Made by a program: the position numbers and the translations under genes. The notes under the pieces are model-generated. The model worked only from the letters and a program-made list of their open reading frames with translations. It had not been told where the DNA came from and did not search any database. A stretch of 64,000 nucleotides of DNA from Streptomyces coffeae (GTDB lineage: Bacteria; Actinomycetota; Actinomycetes; Streptomycetales; Streptomycetaceae). The DNA is taken from assembly GCF_016741875.1 (NCBI RefSeq), contig NZ_JAERRF010000001.1:434001-498000 (forward strand), given 5' to 3'. Shown here one piece after another: positions 48,170 to 56,696 of the stretch (position 1 is the stretch's first letter; every line of letters starts with the position of its first letter).

Positions 48170-48313
48170 CTCATCCCCTCAGTCCACCCGGTCCACTGAT
48201 ATTTCGCCCCGAATGTTTCCCGGGGCTGCCGTTCGGCGAACATCGACGCATGCTGTGAGAGAGGCCCCGTACCGGCACAAGAGCCGGTATCAGCCACCAG
48301 GAGGCGTGGACCC

Positions 48314-49903
48314 ATGGCGCGCGAGTCGGAGTCGGGATTCCCCGTCGAGCCGGTGTACGGCCCGGACGCGCTCACCGGCCGGGATCCGGCCGAGCGGCTG
48401 GGCGAGCCCGGGGCGTACCCCTTCACCCGCGGGGTCTATCCGACGATGTACACCACCCGCCCCTGGACGATGCGCCAGTACGCGGGGTTCGGCACCGCCA
48501 CCGAGTCCAACGCCCGCTACCGGCAGCTGATCGACCACGGCACCACCGGGCTCTCGGTCGCCTTCGACCTGCCGACCCAGATGGGCTACGACTCCGACGC
48601 CGATCTGGCCCACGGCGAGGTCGGCAAGGTGGGCGTGGCCATCGACTCGATCGAGGACATGCGGGTGCTGTTCGACGGGATTCCGCTGGACCGGGTCTCG
48701 ACCTCGATGACCATCAACGCGCCCGCCGCGCTGCTGCTGCTCCTGTACCAACTCGTCGCCGAAGAGCAGGGGGTGACGGGCGACCGGCTGACCGGCACCA
48801 TCCAGAACGACGTCCTCAAGGAGTACATCGCCCGCGGGACCTACATCTTTCCGCCCGGCCCCTCGCTGCGGCTGGTCGCCGACACCTTCAAGTACTGCAC
48901 GGCCGAGCTGCCGAAGTGGAACACGATCTCGATCTCCGGCTACCACATGGCCGAGGCCGGGGCCTCGCCCGCGCAGGAGATCGCCTTCACCCTGGCCGAC
49001 GGCATCGCGTATGTGCGGACGGCGGTCGCGGCGGGCATGGACATCGACGATTTCGCGCCACGGCTGTCGTTCTTCTTCGTCTCCCGCACCACCCTGCTGG
49101 AAGAGGTCGCCAAGTTCCGTGCCGCGCGCCGGATCTGGGCGCGGGTGATGCGCGAGGAATTCGGCGCCCGCGACCCCAAGTCGCAGATGCTGCGCTTCCA
49201 CACCCAGACCGCGGGCGTCCAACTCACCGCCCAGCAGCCCGAGATCAATCTGGTCCGGGTCGCGGTCCAGGGGCTCGCGGCCGTCCTCGGCGGCACCCAG
49301 TCGCTGCACACCAACGCCTTCGACGAGGCCATCGCGCTGCCCACCGACAAGTCCGCCCGGCTGGCGCTGCGCACCCAGCAGGTGCTGGCGTACGAGACGG
49401 ATGTGACGGCCACCGTCGACCCGTTCGCGGGCTCGTACGCCGTCGAGGCGCTGACCGACGCCGTCGAGGCCGCGGCCCTGGACCTGATGCGGCGGGTGGC
49501 GGACCGGGGCGGCGCGGTGGCCGCCATCGAACAGGGCTTCCAGAAGGAGGAGATCGAGCGCCACGCCTATCGCATCGCGCAGGAGCAGGACGCGGGTGAG
49601 CGGGTGGTGGTCGGCGTCAACCGCTTCCGGCTGGAGGAGGAAGAGCCCTATCAGCCGCTGCGGGTGGACCCGGCGATCGAGAACCGGCAGCGGGAGCGGC
49701 TGGCCGCGCTGCGCGCCGGGCGCGACGGGGAGGCGGTCCGTACGGCGCTGGCGGCACTGAAGAAGGCGGCCGAGAGCGAGCCGGGCACGGCCAATGTGCT
49801 CTATCCGATGAAGGAGGCACTGGCGGCACGGGCCACACTGGGCGAGGTGTGCGACGCGTTGCGCGAGGTGTGGGGCGTGTATGTCCCCGCTGATGCATTC
49901 TGA
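48314..49903 (+). CDS. Acyl-CoA mutase large subunit (methylmalonyl-CoA mutase family), no B12 domain
   Basis: A 529-residue protein covering the substrate-binding TIM barrel only ([89 protein letters not shown]). The cobalamin-binding DxHxxG domain is absent, so a separate small subunit must supply it, as in isobutyryl-CoA mutase IcmA/IcmB. From memory, methylmalonyl-CoA mutases have Tyr and Arg at the two specificity sites; this one appears to have Tyr (RQYAGF) and Lys (PKWNTIS), so the substrate is uncertain. No small-subunit gene is nearby. Confidence 0.88.
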   Translation: MARESESGFPVEPVYGPDALTGRDPAERLGEPGAYPFTRGVYPTMYTTRPWTMRQYAGFGTATESNARYRQLIDHGTTGLSVAFDLPTQMGYDSDADLAHGEVGKVGVAIDSIEDMRVLFDGIPLDRVSTSMTINAPAALLLLLYQLVAEEQGVTGDRLTGTIQNDVLKEYIARGTYIFPPGPSLRLVADTFKYCTAELPKWNTISISGYHMAEAGASPAQEIAFTLADGIAYVRTAVAAGMDIDDFAPRLSFFFVSRTTLLEEVAKFRAARRIWARVMREEFGARDPKSQMLRFHTQTAGVQLTAQQPEINLVRVAVQGLAAVLGGTQSLHTNAFDEAIALPTDKSARLALRTQQVLAYETDVTATVDPFAGSYAVEALTDAVEAAALDLMRRVADRGGAVAAIEQGFQKEEIERHAYRIAQEQDAGERVVVGVNRFRLEEEEPYQPLRVDPAIENRQRERLAALRAGRDGEAVRTALAALKKAAESEPGTANVLYPMKEALAARATLGEVCDALREVWGVYVPADAF

Positions 49904-50014
49904 GCGACCCGAGGGCTCAGGGGCGTTCGGTTAGGTCATCTCGGGGAGCTTCACCCGGGAGTCCGCGCGGCAGCTCGCCCGCGACCTCGGCGGCGGGTGA
50001 GCGACACTGGGGTC

Positions 50015-50227
50015 ATGTCTGCTCCCCGCCGCGCCTGTCCGGTCTGCACCCGAGAGATCGCGGTCGTGGGCGGGCGGTTCGCCCGCCACGATCCGCCGGG
50101 CCGCCGCTCGGACTACGAACTGGTCTCCTGCCCCGGGTCGCGGCGGATCGCACCGCTGCTCACCACCCCGCCGAAGCTGTTCGGTGCGGACGAGCCGCCG
50201 TCGCCGGGCCAGCAGTCGCTGTTCTGA
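50015..50227 (+). CDS. Small cysteine-containing protein, unknown function
   Basis: A 70-residue basic protein with CPVC near the N-terminus (residues 7-10) and a third cysteine in LVSCPGSRR, perhaps an incomplete zinc ribbon. RFARHDPPGR and a Pro-rich end (PSPGQQSLF). The product at ATG 50015 looks like a conserved Streptomyces small protein; GTG 49997 is an alternative start. No function recognised. Confidence 0.55.
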   Translation: MSAPRRACPVCTREIAVVGGRFARHDPPGRRSDYELVSCPGSRRIAPLLTTPPKLFGADEPPSPGQQSLF

Positions 50228-50248
50228 CCCACCGCGCGCCGCCGCGGA

Positions 50249-50962
50249 TCAGCCGCCCGCGACCAGCCGGGAGGCGATCCGCACCCCGGGGCTGCTCTCG
50301 GCCAGGGCCTCGGACAGCTGATCACCGGCGGCCTTCAGCGCGATGTCGTCCAGCGGACCGAGCGCGTCCAGGACGAAGAAGGCCCGGGTGGTGGTGTGGG
50401 TGAGCCGGGTGCGGGTGCACTGGCGCCAGTTCCAGCGGCGGCAGGTGACGCCCGCGTCGTCCCGCCACACCACTTCGCCGGACGCGGGGTGTTCCACGGC
50501 GGCCTCGCCCCCGGCCGTGGTCTCGAAGGTCTCGTCACCGGTGGCCCGGACCAGCCGCGCGGGGCCGCGGTAGTGGTCGAGGTCCTCACCGCCCAGCGGC
50601 AGCGCATGGGCGACCGAGACCGCGTTGTAGAGGTCGGTCAGCCGGTCCACCCGGGGCAGTCCGGCGCCCACCCGCCGCAGCAGGGCCTCCGCGCCGGGCC
50701 GGGTGCGCTGCGGCTTCGCCCCGAAACCGCGGAACGCCTCCCGCCAGGCGGCGAGATGCGGATGCTCCTCCACCGGCCCGTCGCCGAACCGCTCACGGGC
50801 GGCCGACTCGGCGTCCGCCAGCAGACGTTCGCCGAGCTCGTCGCTCGGCCCGGGGCGCAGCCCCTCCGCGGTGATCAGCAGCGCGCGGTAGTCGGGGCGC
50901 AGCGTGTGGACGGCCGGGTCGATGGCGGCGGACCCCAGCCAGCCCGCTACGTCGGTGATCAT
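50249..50962 (-). CDS. B3/4 domain protein (PheRS beta-like)
   Basis: A 237-residue stand-alone B3/B4 domain, the fold used by phenylalanyl-tRNA synthetase beta for editing. Typical elements: EHPHLAAWREAFRGFGAKPQRTRP, LPRVDRLTDLYNAVSVAHALPLGGEDLD, GEVVWRDDAGVTCRRWNWRQC. Free-standing members may edit mischarged tRNA or bind amino acids; no activity is proven here. Convergent with the small protein gene. Confidence 0.85.
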   Translation of the reverse strand: MITDVAGWLGSAAIDPAVHTLRPDYRALLITAEGLRPGPSDELGERLLADAESAARERFGDGPVEEHPHLAAWREAFRGFGAKPQRTRPGAEALLRRVGAGLPRVDRLTDLYNAVSVAHALPLGGEDLDHYRGPARLVRATGDETFETTAGGEAAVEHPASGEVVWRDDAGVTCRRWNWRQCTRTRLTHTTTRAFFVLDALGPLDDIALKAAGDQLSEALAESSPGVRIASRLVAGG

Positions 50963-51119
50963 GCTCTCTCCCTGCGCCTGGTGTCTGCGGATGGTCCACT
51001 ATGGCATACGGCGTGGTGCACCATGCTGGACCACGGAGGCGGTACGGGGGCAGGCCCCACCCCGGGACGGTAGCCAGCACGATGGCGGCGCGGCCGGTGC
51101 GAACGGAAGTCTCTGCGGT

Positions 51120-52373
51120 ATGGATCCCCACACCTCCGGCCGCGGGCCGGACCGCCGAGGAGTACTGGCCGCCGCGGCCTTCGCCGTCCTGGGAGCGGCG
51201 GTGGCCGCGCCCGCCGCGCGGGCCGTACCACGCAGCTCCGGCGGGCGGGCCAGGCTGACGCTGCCCGCCCCGACCGGGCCGTACGCCGTCGGCACGGTCT
51301 CCCGTCATCTCGTCGATCACCGTCGGCCCGATCCCTGGGTGACGTCCAGGCCGTCGCGCGAGCTGATGGTCTCCGTCCGCTATCCCGCCCGGGACGTCGC
51401 GGGGCATCCGCGCGCACCGCAGATGCTGCCCGGCGAGGCGGCCGGTTTCGACCGGCTGAACGCCTTCGGGGGCGTGCCGAAGGGACGCGTCGACTGGGCG
51501 GCGACCCGGACCTTCGCACATCAGGGCGCCCCGCCCGCGAGGCGCCGCGCCGCCCGGCACCCCGTGGTGCTCTACTCACCCGGCGTCGGCGATCCGCGCT
51601 CCATGGGCACCACCCTCACCGATGAACTGGCCTCGCGCGGATACGTGGTGGTCTGCATCGACCACACCTTCGACGCGTCGGCGGTCGAGTTCCCGGACGG
51701 CCGGGTGGAGACCAGCCGCCTGCCGGAGGAGTACGAGCGGGCCGAGCGCGAGGGGACGTTCGTCGAGTTGCTGAAGAAGACCTGCGCGGTGCGGGTGGCC
51801 GACACCCGCTTCGTCCTCGACCGGCTGGAGGAGCTGGTCCCGGCGGGGGCGGAGGTGTCGGGCGTCGGGATGTTCGGGCAGTCCGCGGGCGGCTTCGCGG
51901 CCGTCCAGGGGATGCACGACGACCAGCGGATCGCGGCGGCCGCGAATCTGGACGGTGTGCTGGCCTACGTCAGGAAGGACCACAACCCGGGGAATCTCTC
52001 GACGGCCGCCCGGGACGGTGTGGACCGGCCCGTGCTGCTGATGGGTATGGACGGCAACGACCACCACACGGTGCCCTCGTGGCGTGCGCTGTGGGACCAC
52101 AGCACGGGCCCCCGCGCCGACCTGACGCTGCGCGGCTCGCGCCATGCGGCGTACACCGACGTCGTCGCGATGCTGCCGCAGATCATCCGGCAGCTCGGCC
52201 TGCCGGAGAAGACCCTCACCAAGGTGATCGGCACGGTCGCGCCGCACCGGGCGGTGGCCGCCGAGCGGGCCTGTGTCCGGGCGTTCTTCGACGCCTGGCT
52301 GCGGGGCCGCGACGGCGGCGAGCCGCTGCACGGTCCGTCGGCGGGGTGGCCGGAGCTGCGGTTCGTGCGCTGA
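51120..52373 (+). CDS. Secreted PAF-acetylhydrolase-like alpha/beta hydrolase
   Basis: A 417-residue protein with a Tat-like signal (DRRGVLAAAAFAVLGAAVAA, ending AARAVP). The hydrolase fold has HPVVLYSPGVGDPRS, the nucleophile elbow GQSAGG (serine at about 253), an Asp after a downstream strand (LLMGMDGNDHH) and a catalytic-type His in GSRHAAYTD. Sequence style matches platelet-activating-factor acetylhydrolase/lipase proteins of actinobacteria. ATG 51120 is preferred; the frame is open upstream to 50904 but overlaps the divergent B3/4 gene. Confidence 0.85.
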   Translation: MDPHTSGRGPDRRGVLAAAAFAVLGAAVAAPAARAVPRSSGGRARLTLPAPTGPYAVGTVSRHLVDHRRPDPWVTSRPSRELMVSVRYPARDVAGHPRAPQMLPGEAAGFDRLNAFGGVPKGRVDWAATRTFAHQGAPPARRRAARHPVVLYSPGVGDPRSMGTTLTDELASRGYVVVCIDHTFDASAVEFPDGRVETSRLPEEYERAEREGTFVELLKKTCAVRVADTRFVLDRLEELVPAGAEVSGVGMFGQSAGGFAAVQGMHDDQRIAAAANLDGVLAYVRKDHNPGNLSTAARDGVDRPVLLMGMDGNDHHTVPSWRALWDHSTGPRADLTLRGSRHAAYTDVVAMLPQIIRQLGLPEKTLTKVIGTVAPHRAVAAERACVRAFFDAWLRGRDGGEPLHGPSAGWPELRFVR

Positions 52374-52433
52374 AGCCGGTCGCGGGGCGCGGCGCCCGGC
52401 CGCGCCCTTCCTGGTCTCTGCGATGACCTGCGG

Positions 52434-52577
52434 TCAGAACAGCCCGAGCTGTACGGTGAGCATCGCGATCACGATGACGAGGGCCCAGCCCGCGATGTGC
52501 TCCTTGAGCTGGTCGTCGTCGGTGGGGCCGCCGGTGCGCCGGCGGAGGCCGATGCGGCGCGCCGCGATGTCGGTCAT
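52434..52577 (-). CDS. 47-residue single-span membrane protein
   Basis: Begins MTDIAARRIGLRRRTGG: a basic N-terminus, a short acidic turn (DDDQ) and one helix (about 29-47, GWALVIVIAMLTVQLGLF) ending the protein. GAGGA lies eight bases before the ATG. Orientation would be N-in by the positive-inside rule. It fills the only sizable gap between the lipase and amidase genes and has normal high-GC third positions, so I consider it real. Function unknown. Confidence 0.7.
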   Translation of the reverse strand: MTDIAARRIGLRRRTGGPTDDDQLKEHIAGWALVIVIAMLTVQLGLF

Positions 52578-52759
52578 GCGGGTGTCCTCGCTGCTCGGAG
52601 ATGATCGTGACGAACGGGATGAATCGGCCCCCCTCCGGGCCCCAGGGTGCGTGACGACCCACGCGGGGTAAAGGGGGAGTGGCCGAACTCACCCGTAGGC
52701 TCACCTGTAGGCCGTTGTAACCGTCACGCCGCTCACCGTGCGAATCGAGGAGGTCCAGG

Positions 52760-54208
52760 GTGACCAGCGTCATTCCCAAGGGTCTGGGCGAACAGGCCCG
52801 TGCGCTGGCCGGTGGTGAGGTGTCCTCCCGCGTCCTGGTCGAACAGTCGCTGGAGCGCATCGCCACGACGCAGAGCACCCTCAACGCCTTCCGCCGGATC
52901 CGGGCCGAGGCCGCGCTGCTGGAGGCCGAGGAGGCCGACCGGCGGCTGGCGGCGGGGGAGCGGCTGCCGCTGCTCGGGGTGCCGATCGCGATCAAGGACG
53001 ACATGGATGTGGCGGGGGAGCCGACCGCCTTCGGGTGCTGTGGGGAATTCCCGGTCAAGACCGAGGACGGCGAGGCCGTACGGCGGCTGCGGGCCGCCGG
53101 GGCGGTGATCGTCGGCAAGACCAACACCCCCGAGCTGGGCCAGTGGCCGTTCACCGAGGGCCCGGCCTTCGGCGAGACCCGCAACCCCTGGAACCCCGCG
53201 CACACCCCCGGCGGCTCCTCCGGCGGGGCTGCGGCGGCCGTCGCCGCCGGTGTGGTACCCGGCGCGCTGGGCTCGGACGGAGCGGGCTCGGTCCGCATCC
53301 CCGCCGCCTGGACCCATCTGGTGGGCATCAAGCCGCAGCGCGGGCGGATCTCCACCTGGCCCGACGCCGAGTCGTTCAACGGCATCACCTGCAACGGACC
53401 GCTGGCCCGTACGGTCGCCGACGCCGCGCTGCTGCTGCACGCCGCCAGCGGCAACCACGAGAACGATCTCCACCGCCCGGAGCCGGTGGACGTACTGTCC
53501 GCGGTGGGCCGCGATCCGGGGCGGCTGCGGATCGCGCTCTCGCTCAAGCCCGCGTTCACGGGTACGCCCAAGGAGCTGGACCCGGTGGTCAGGGCCGCGG
53601 TGCTGCGGCTCGCGGAGCGGCTGGCCGCCCTCGGGCACGACGTCGTGGAGGCCGAACCGCGCTACGGGATGGTCGGGCTCGCCTTCCTGCCGCGCGCGAC
53701 GGCGGGCCTCCACGAATGGGCCGCGCGCGTTCCGGATCAGACGCTGCTGGACGTACGCACCCAGGCCGCCGTCCGCCATGGACGGCTGCTGGGCGGCGGA
53801 CCGCTGCGCTGGGCCCGTGCCGCGGAGGTGCGGCTGCACCGCCGGGTCGGGGCGATCTTCCACCAGCGGGGATTCGATGTGGTGCTGGCCCCGACGACCG
53901 CCACCCCGCCGCTGCGGATCGGGGCGATGTCCGGTCTCTCCGGGTGGCGCACCGACCGCGCGATGATCGCGGCCTGTCCGTACGCCTGGCCGTGGAACGT
54001 GCTGGGCTGGCCCGGGGTGAACGTACCGGCCGGGTTCGCCGACGCCGACAGCACCCTTCCGCTGGGCGCCCAGTTGCTCGGCCCGGCCAACAGTGAGCCC
54101 CGTCTCATTTCTCTGGCCGCTCAGCTCGAGGCGGACGCGCGCTGGTTCGAACACTGGCCCCCATTGGCGGGGGAATCGGCCGGACATACGGACTCGGCGG
54201 CCCCCTGA
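52760..54208 (+). CDS. Amidase (amidase-signature family)
   Basis: A 482-residue AS-family hydrolase with the Ser-cisSer-Lys triad: Lys in PIAIKDDMD (about 79), cis-Ser in TPGGSSGGAAAAVAAG (about 154-155) and nucleophile Ser in GSDGAGSVRIPAA (about 178). Substrate unknown; sequence does not show GatA-specific features and no gatB/gatC adjoins. GTG 52760 follows GAGGAGG. A 9-bp hairpin follows the stop. Confidence 0.92.
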   Translation: MTSVIPKGLGEQARALAGGEVSSRVLVEQSLERIATTQSTLNAFRRIRAEAALLEAEEADRRLAAGERLPLLGVPIAIKDDMDVAGEPTAFGCCGEFPVKTEDGEAVRRLRAAGAVIVGKTNTPELGQWPFTEGPAFGETRNPWNPAHTPGGSSGGAAAAVAAGVVPGALGSDGAGSVRIPAAWTHLVGIKPQRGRISTWPDAESFNGITCNGPLARTVADAALLLHAASGNHENDLHRPEPVDVLSAVGRDPGRLRIALSLKPAFTGTPKELDPVVRAAVLRLAERLAALGHDVVEAEPRYGMVGLAFLPRATAGLHEWAARVPDQTLLDVRTQAAVRHGRLLGGGPLRWARAAEVRLHRRVGAIFHQRGFDVVLAPTTATPPLRIGAMSGLSGWRTDRAMIAACPYAWPWNVLGWPGVNVPAGFADADSTLPLGAQLLGPANSEPRLISLAAQLEADARWFEHWPPLAGESAGHTDSAAP

Positions 54209-54211
54209 GCG

Positions 54212-54234
54212 CAACGGAAGAGCTTCTTCCGTTG
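54212..54234 (+). terminator. Hairpin after the amidase gene
   Basis: CAACGGAAG (54212-54220) pairs with CTTCCGTTG (54226-54234) across a five-base loop, four bases after the stop. A TACACT hexamer at 54261-54266 nine bases before the next ATG may be a -10 giving a leaderless message. Confidence 0.65.
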
Positions 54235-54274
54235 TGGTCACGAACTCTAAAGATCATCACTACACTCCCGCCAC

Positions 54275-54595
54275 ATGGTGAAGAAGGTGACCGAGAAGCG
54301 GCGGCGCAGAAAGAAAAATGGGCAGATATTCGTCAACGCCTCCGGCGGCCGGAGGTCGCTGCTGAGGCTCGCGGCGCTGGCCGTCGGCTGTGTCTGCCTC
54401 GGTTATCTGCTGCTGCTGGTCGCGGCCCTGTCCGGGGTGATCTGGCAGGACGCGCAGGATCCCCCCAGGACCGCCGAGCGGTCCACCAACGGCAGTGCCC
54501 CGGCCACCGGGTCGTGGTCCGGCGCCGGCTCCGAGGGTGTCGGGGTGTCCGCGCCCCTTGCCACGGCCTCACCCACCGGAGGCAGCCGCTGGTGA
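54275..54595 (+). CDS. Small basic membrane protein of the polysaccharide module
   Basis: A 106-residue protein: very basic N-terminus (KKVTEKRRRRKK), one membrane helix (about 33-55, LAALAVGCVCLGYLLLLVAAL) and a Ser/Gly/Thr tail outside. Its stop overlaps the start of the NodB/GT2 gene (GTGA). The pair recalls the matA-matB locus of Streptomyces that controls mycelial clumping through a PNAG-like polysaccharide; I am not certain this protein is MatA. No ribosome site is visible. Confidence 0.7.
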   Translation: MVKKVTEKRRRRKKNGQIFVNASGGRRSLLRLAALAVGCVCLGYLLLLVAALSGVIWQDAQDPPRTAERSTNGSAPATGSWSGAGSEGVGVSAPLATASPTGGSRW

Positions 54596-56679
54596 GCCCT
54601 CGGCACGCACTCCGTCCCGCGCCGCGCGGTCACTGGCTACTGCTGATCATCGTCGTCTCCGCGGTCGCCGCCGCGCTGGTCTTCGAAGGCTGGACCACTC
54701 ACGAGGTCGCGTCCGCGCAGACCCGAAAGCCCTGCACCCACCCCGTACCCAAGGCGGCCGACACCGGGGAGCCGGTGGTACGCATCGCCGATGGCACCGT
54801 GAAAACGGCCGGTATGCCGGCCCGCACCGTCGCCCTCACCTTCGACGGGGGCCCCGATCCGGTGTGGACCCCACGTCTGCTGAACCTGTTGCGCGAGCAC
54901 CGCGCACACGCCACTTTCTTCGTCTCCGGCGCCCAGGTGGTCCGGCACCCGGAGCTGGTCCGGCGGATCCGTGCCGAGGGACATGAGCTCGGTTCGAACA
55001 CCTACACCGGATCCGACCTGAGCTCGGCTTCGGCGCCGCGCACCCACCTGGAACTGTCACTCACCCAGACCGCGCTGTCCGGCACCACCGGCGTCACCAC
55101 CAAACTCCTGCGGCTGCCGATGACCACCCAGGCGGACACGCTCTGCGGCGGCGAGTGGACCGCCGCACAGCGCGCCGCCGCACAGGGGTACCTCGTGGTC
55201 GCGGCCGACCGGCCGCTGCGGAAACCGGAGCGGGGTGTGGTCCGGCAGTTCAGCCAGACGGACACCGCCTACGGCGAGGTGAAGAAGCTCCTCAAGAACC
55301 GGAAGATCGAGAAGTTCGCCACCGTGTCCGAGGGGCTCGGTCAGGCCCCGGCCAACTCCCCAGCGTCCACGGTCGGCCGCTGGCAGGGCCAGGCGCTGAT
55401 CCAGGTCCAGGGCATCGGGCACGCCTTCGTCCCCGCCATGACCTGGGTGCTCGTCATCTCCGGGGCCCTGGCCCTGGTGCGGCTGCTGATGCTCGTCGTC
55501 TTCGCGCGGACCCATGTCCGGCGCCTGCACCGCTTCCGGCCCGGCTCGCCCTGGCTACGCGAGGTCAACGAACCGGTGACGGTCCTGGTCCCCGCGTACA
55601 ACGAGGAAGCGGGCATCGAGTCCACGGTGCGGTCGCTGCTCGCCTCCACCCACCGGCAGCTCCAGGTCATCGTGATCGACGACGGGTCGACGGACACCAC
55701 CGCGGACCTCGCCACCTGGATCGACGACCCCCGGATCATGGTGATCCGGCAGCCCAACGCGGGCAAGGCGGCGGCCCTCAACACCGGCTTGATCCACGCG
55801 CACCACGACATCGTGGTCATGGTCGACGCCGACACGATCTTCGAACCCGAGACCATTCACCAGCTCATCCAGCCTCTTGCCCACCCCGCCATCGGCGCCG
55901 TCAGCGGCAACACCAAGGTGGGCAACCGCCGTCGGCTGCTCGGACGTTGGCAGCACCTGGAGTACGTCTTCGGGTTCAACCTCGACCGCCGGATGTACGA
56001 GGTGCTGGAGTGCATGCCGACCATTCCCGGCGCCATCGGCGCCTTCCGCCGGGACGCGCTGATGGGTGTGGGTGGCGTCAGCGAGGACACCCTCGCCGAG
56101 GACACGGACCTCACCATGGCTCTGTGGCGGGCCGGCTGGCGGGTGGTCTACGAGGAGTCCGCCATCGCCTGGACCGAGGTCCCCACCTCGCTGGGCCAGC
56201 TGTGGCGGCAGCGCTACCGCTGGTGTTACGGCACCCTCCAGGCCATGTGGAAGCACCGGCGCGCGCTGGCCGAGGTCGGCCCGGCCGGACGCTTCGCCCG
56301 CCGTGCGCTGCCCTACCTCTTCCTCTTCCAGGTCGTGCTGCCGCTGCTGGCGCCCATCGTGGACGTCTTCGCGCTCTACGGTGTGCTGTTCGCCGATCCC
56401 CTGCAGTCGGTCGGGGTGTGGTTCGCCTTCCTCGTGGTGCAGCTGCTCGGCGCCGGATACGCGCTGCGGCTGGACAAGGAGCGGCTGAGGTCGCTGTGGG
56501 CGATGCCCTTCCAGCTCTTCGTCTACCGGCAGTTGATGTATCTGGTGATCATCCAGTCCGTGGTCAGCGCCCTCTTCGGCACCCGGCTGCGCTGGCACCG
56601 CATGCAGCGCTCCGGCTCGGCGGGTGACCAGCTGACCGTCGACCCGGGCGGGCGCCACCAGAGCCTGACATCCAAGTGA
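54592..56679 (+). CDS. NodB-like / family-2 glycosyltransferase fusion, exopolysaccharide synthase
   Basis: A 695-residue membrane protein. After a signal-anchor helix (about 14-34), a NodB-like domain (about 75-240) has TFDGGPDP, FFVSGAQ and SNTYTGSDL; the metal-binding residues of true deacetylases (second Asp of TFDDGP, His-x-x-x-His) are missing. Then a helix (about 280-305) and a PgaC-like GT2 domain: VTVLVPAYNEE, IDDGSTD, MVDADT, EDTDL and QRYRW (about 540), followed by two or more helices. This is the MatB architecture (polymer of N-acetylglucosamine type). GGAGG precedes GTG 54592. The product is probably an extracellular aminosugar polymer (inference). Confidence 0.88.
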   Translation: MSPRHALRPAPRGHWLLLIIVVSAVAAALVFEGWTTHEVASAQTRKPCTHPVPKAADTGEPVVRIADGTVKTAGMPARTVALTFDGGPDPVWTPRLLNLLREHRAHATFFVSGAQVVRHPELVRRIRAEGHELGSNTYTGSDLSSASAPRTHLELSLTQTALSGTTGVTTKLLRLPMTTQADTLCGGEWTAAQRAAAQGYLVVAADRPLRKPERGVVRQFSQTDTAYGEVKKLLKNRKIEKFATVSEGLGQAPANSPASTVGRWQGQALIQVQGIGHAFVPAMTWVLVISGALALVRLLMLVVFARTHVRRLHRFRPGSPWLREVNEPVTVLVPAYNEEAGIESTVRSLLASTHRQLQVIVIDDGSTDTTADLATWIDDPRIMVIRQPNAGKAAALNTGLIHAHHDIVVMVDADTIFEPETIHQLIQPLAHPAIGAVSGNTKVGNRRRLLGRWQHLEYVFGFNLDRRMYEVLECMPTIPGAIGAFRRDALMGVGGVSEDTLAEDTDLTMALWRAGWRVVYEESAIAWTEVPTSLGQLWRQRYRWCYGTLQAMWKHRRALAEVGPAGRFARRALPYLFLFQVVLPLLAPIVDVFALYGVLFADPLQSVGVWFAFLVVQLLGAGYALRLDKERLRSLWAMPFQLFVYRQLMYLVIIQSVVSALFGTRLRWHRMQRSGSAGDQLTVDPGGRHQSLTSK

Positions 56680-56696
56680 GCGGGGCGAGGAGAACC

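Noticed and set aside
54232..54591. 120-codon N-terminal extension of the NodB/GT2 protein
   Set aside because: It overlaps the small membrane protein gene in another frame; the GTG at 54592 has a good ribosome site and begins a normal signal-anchor.
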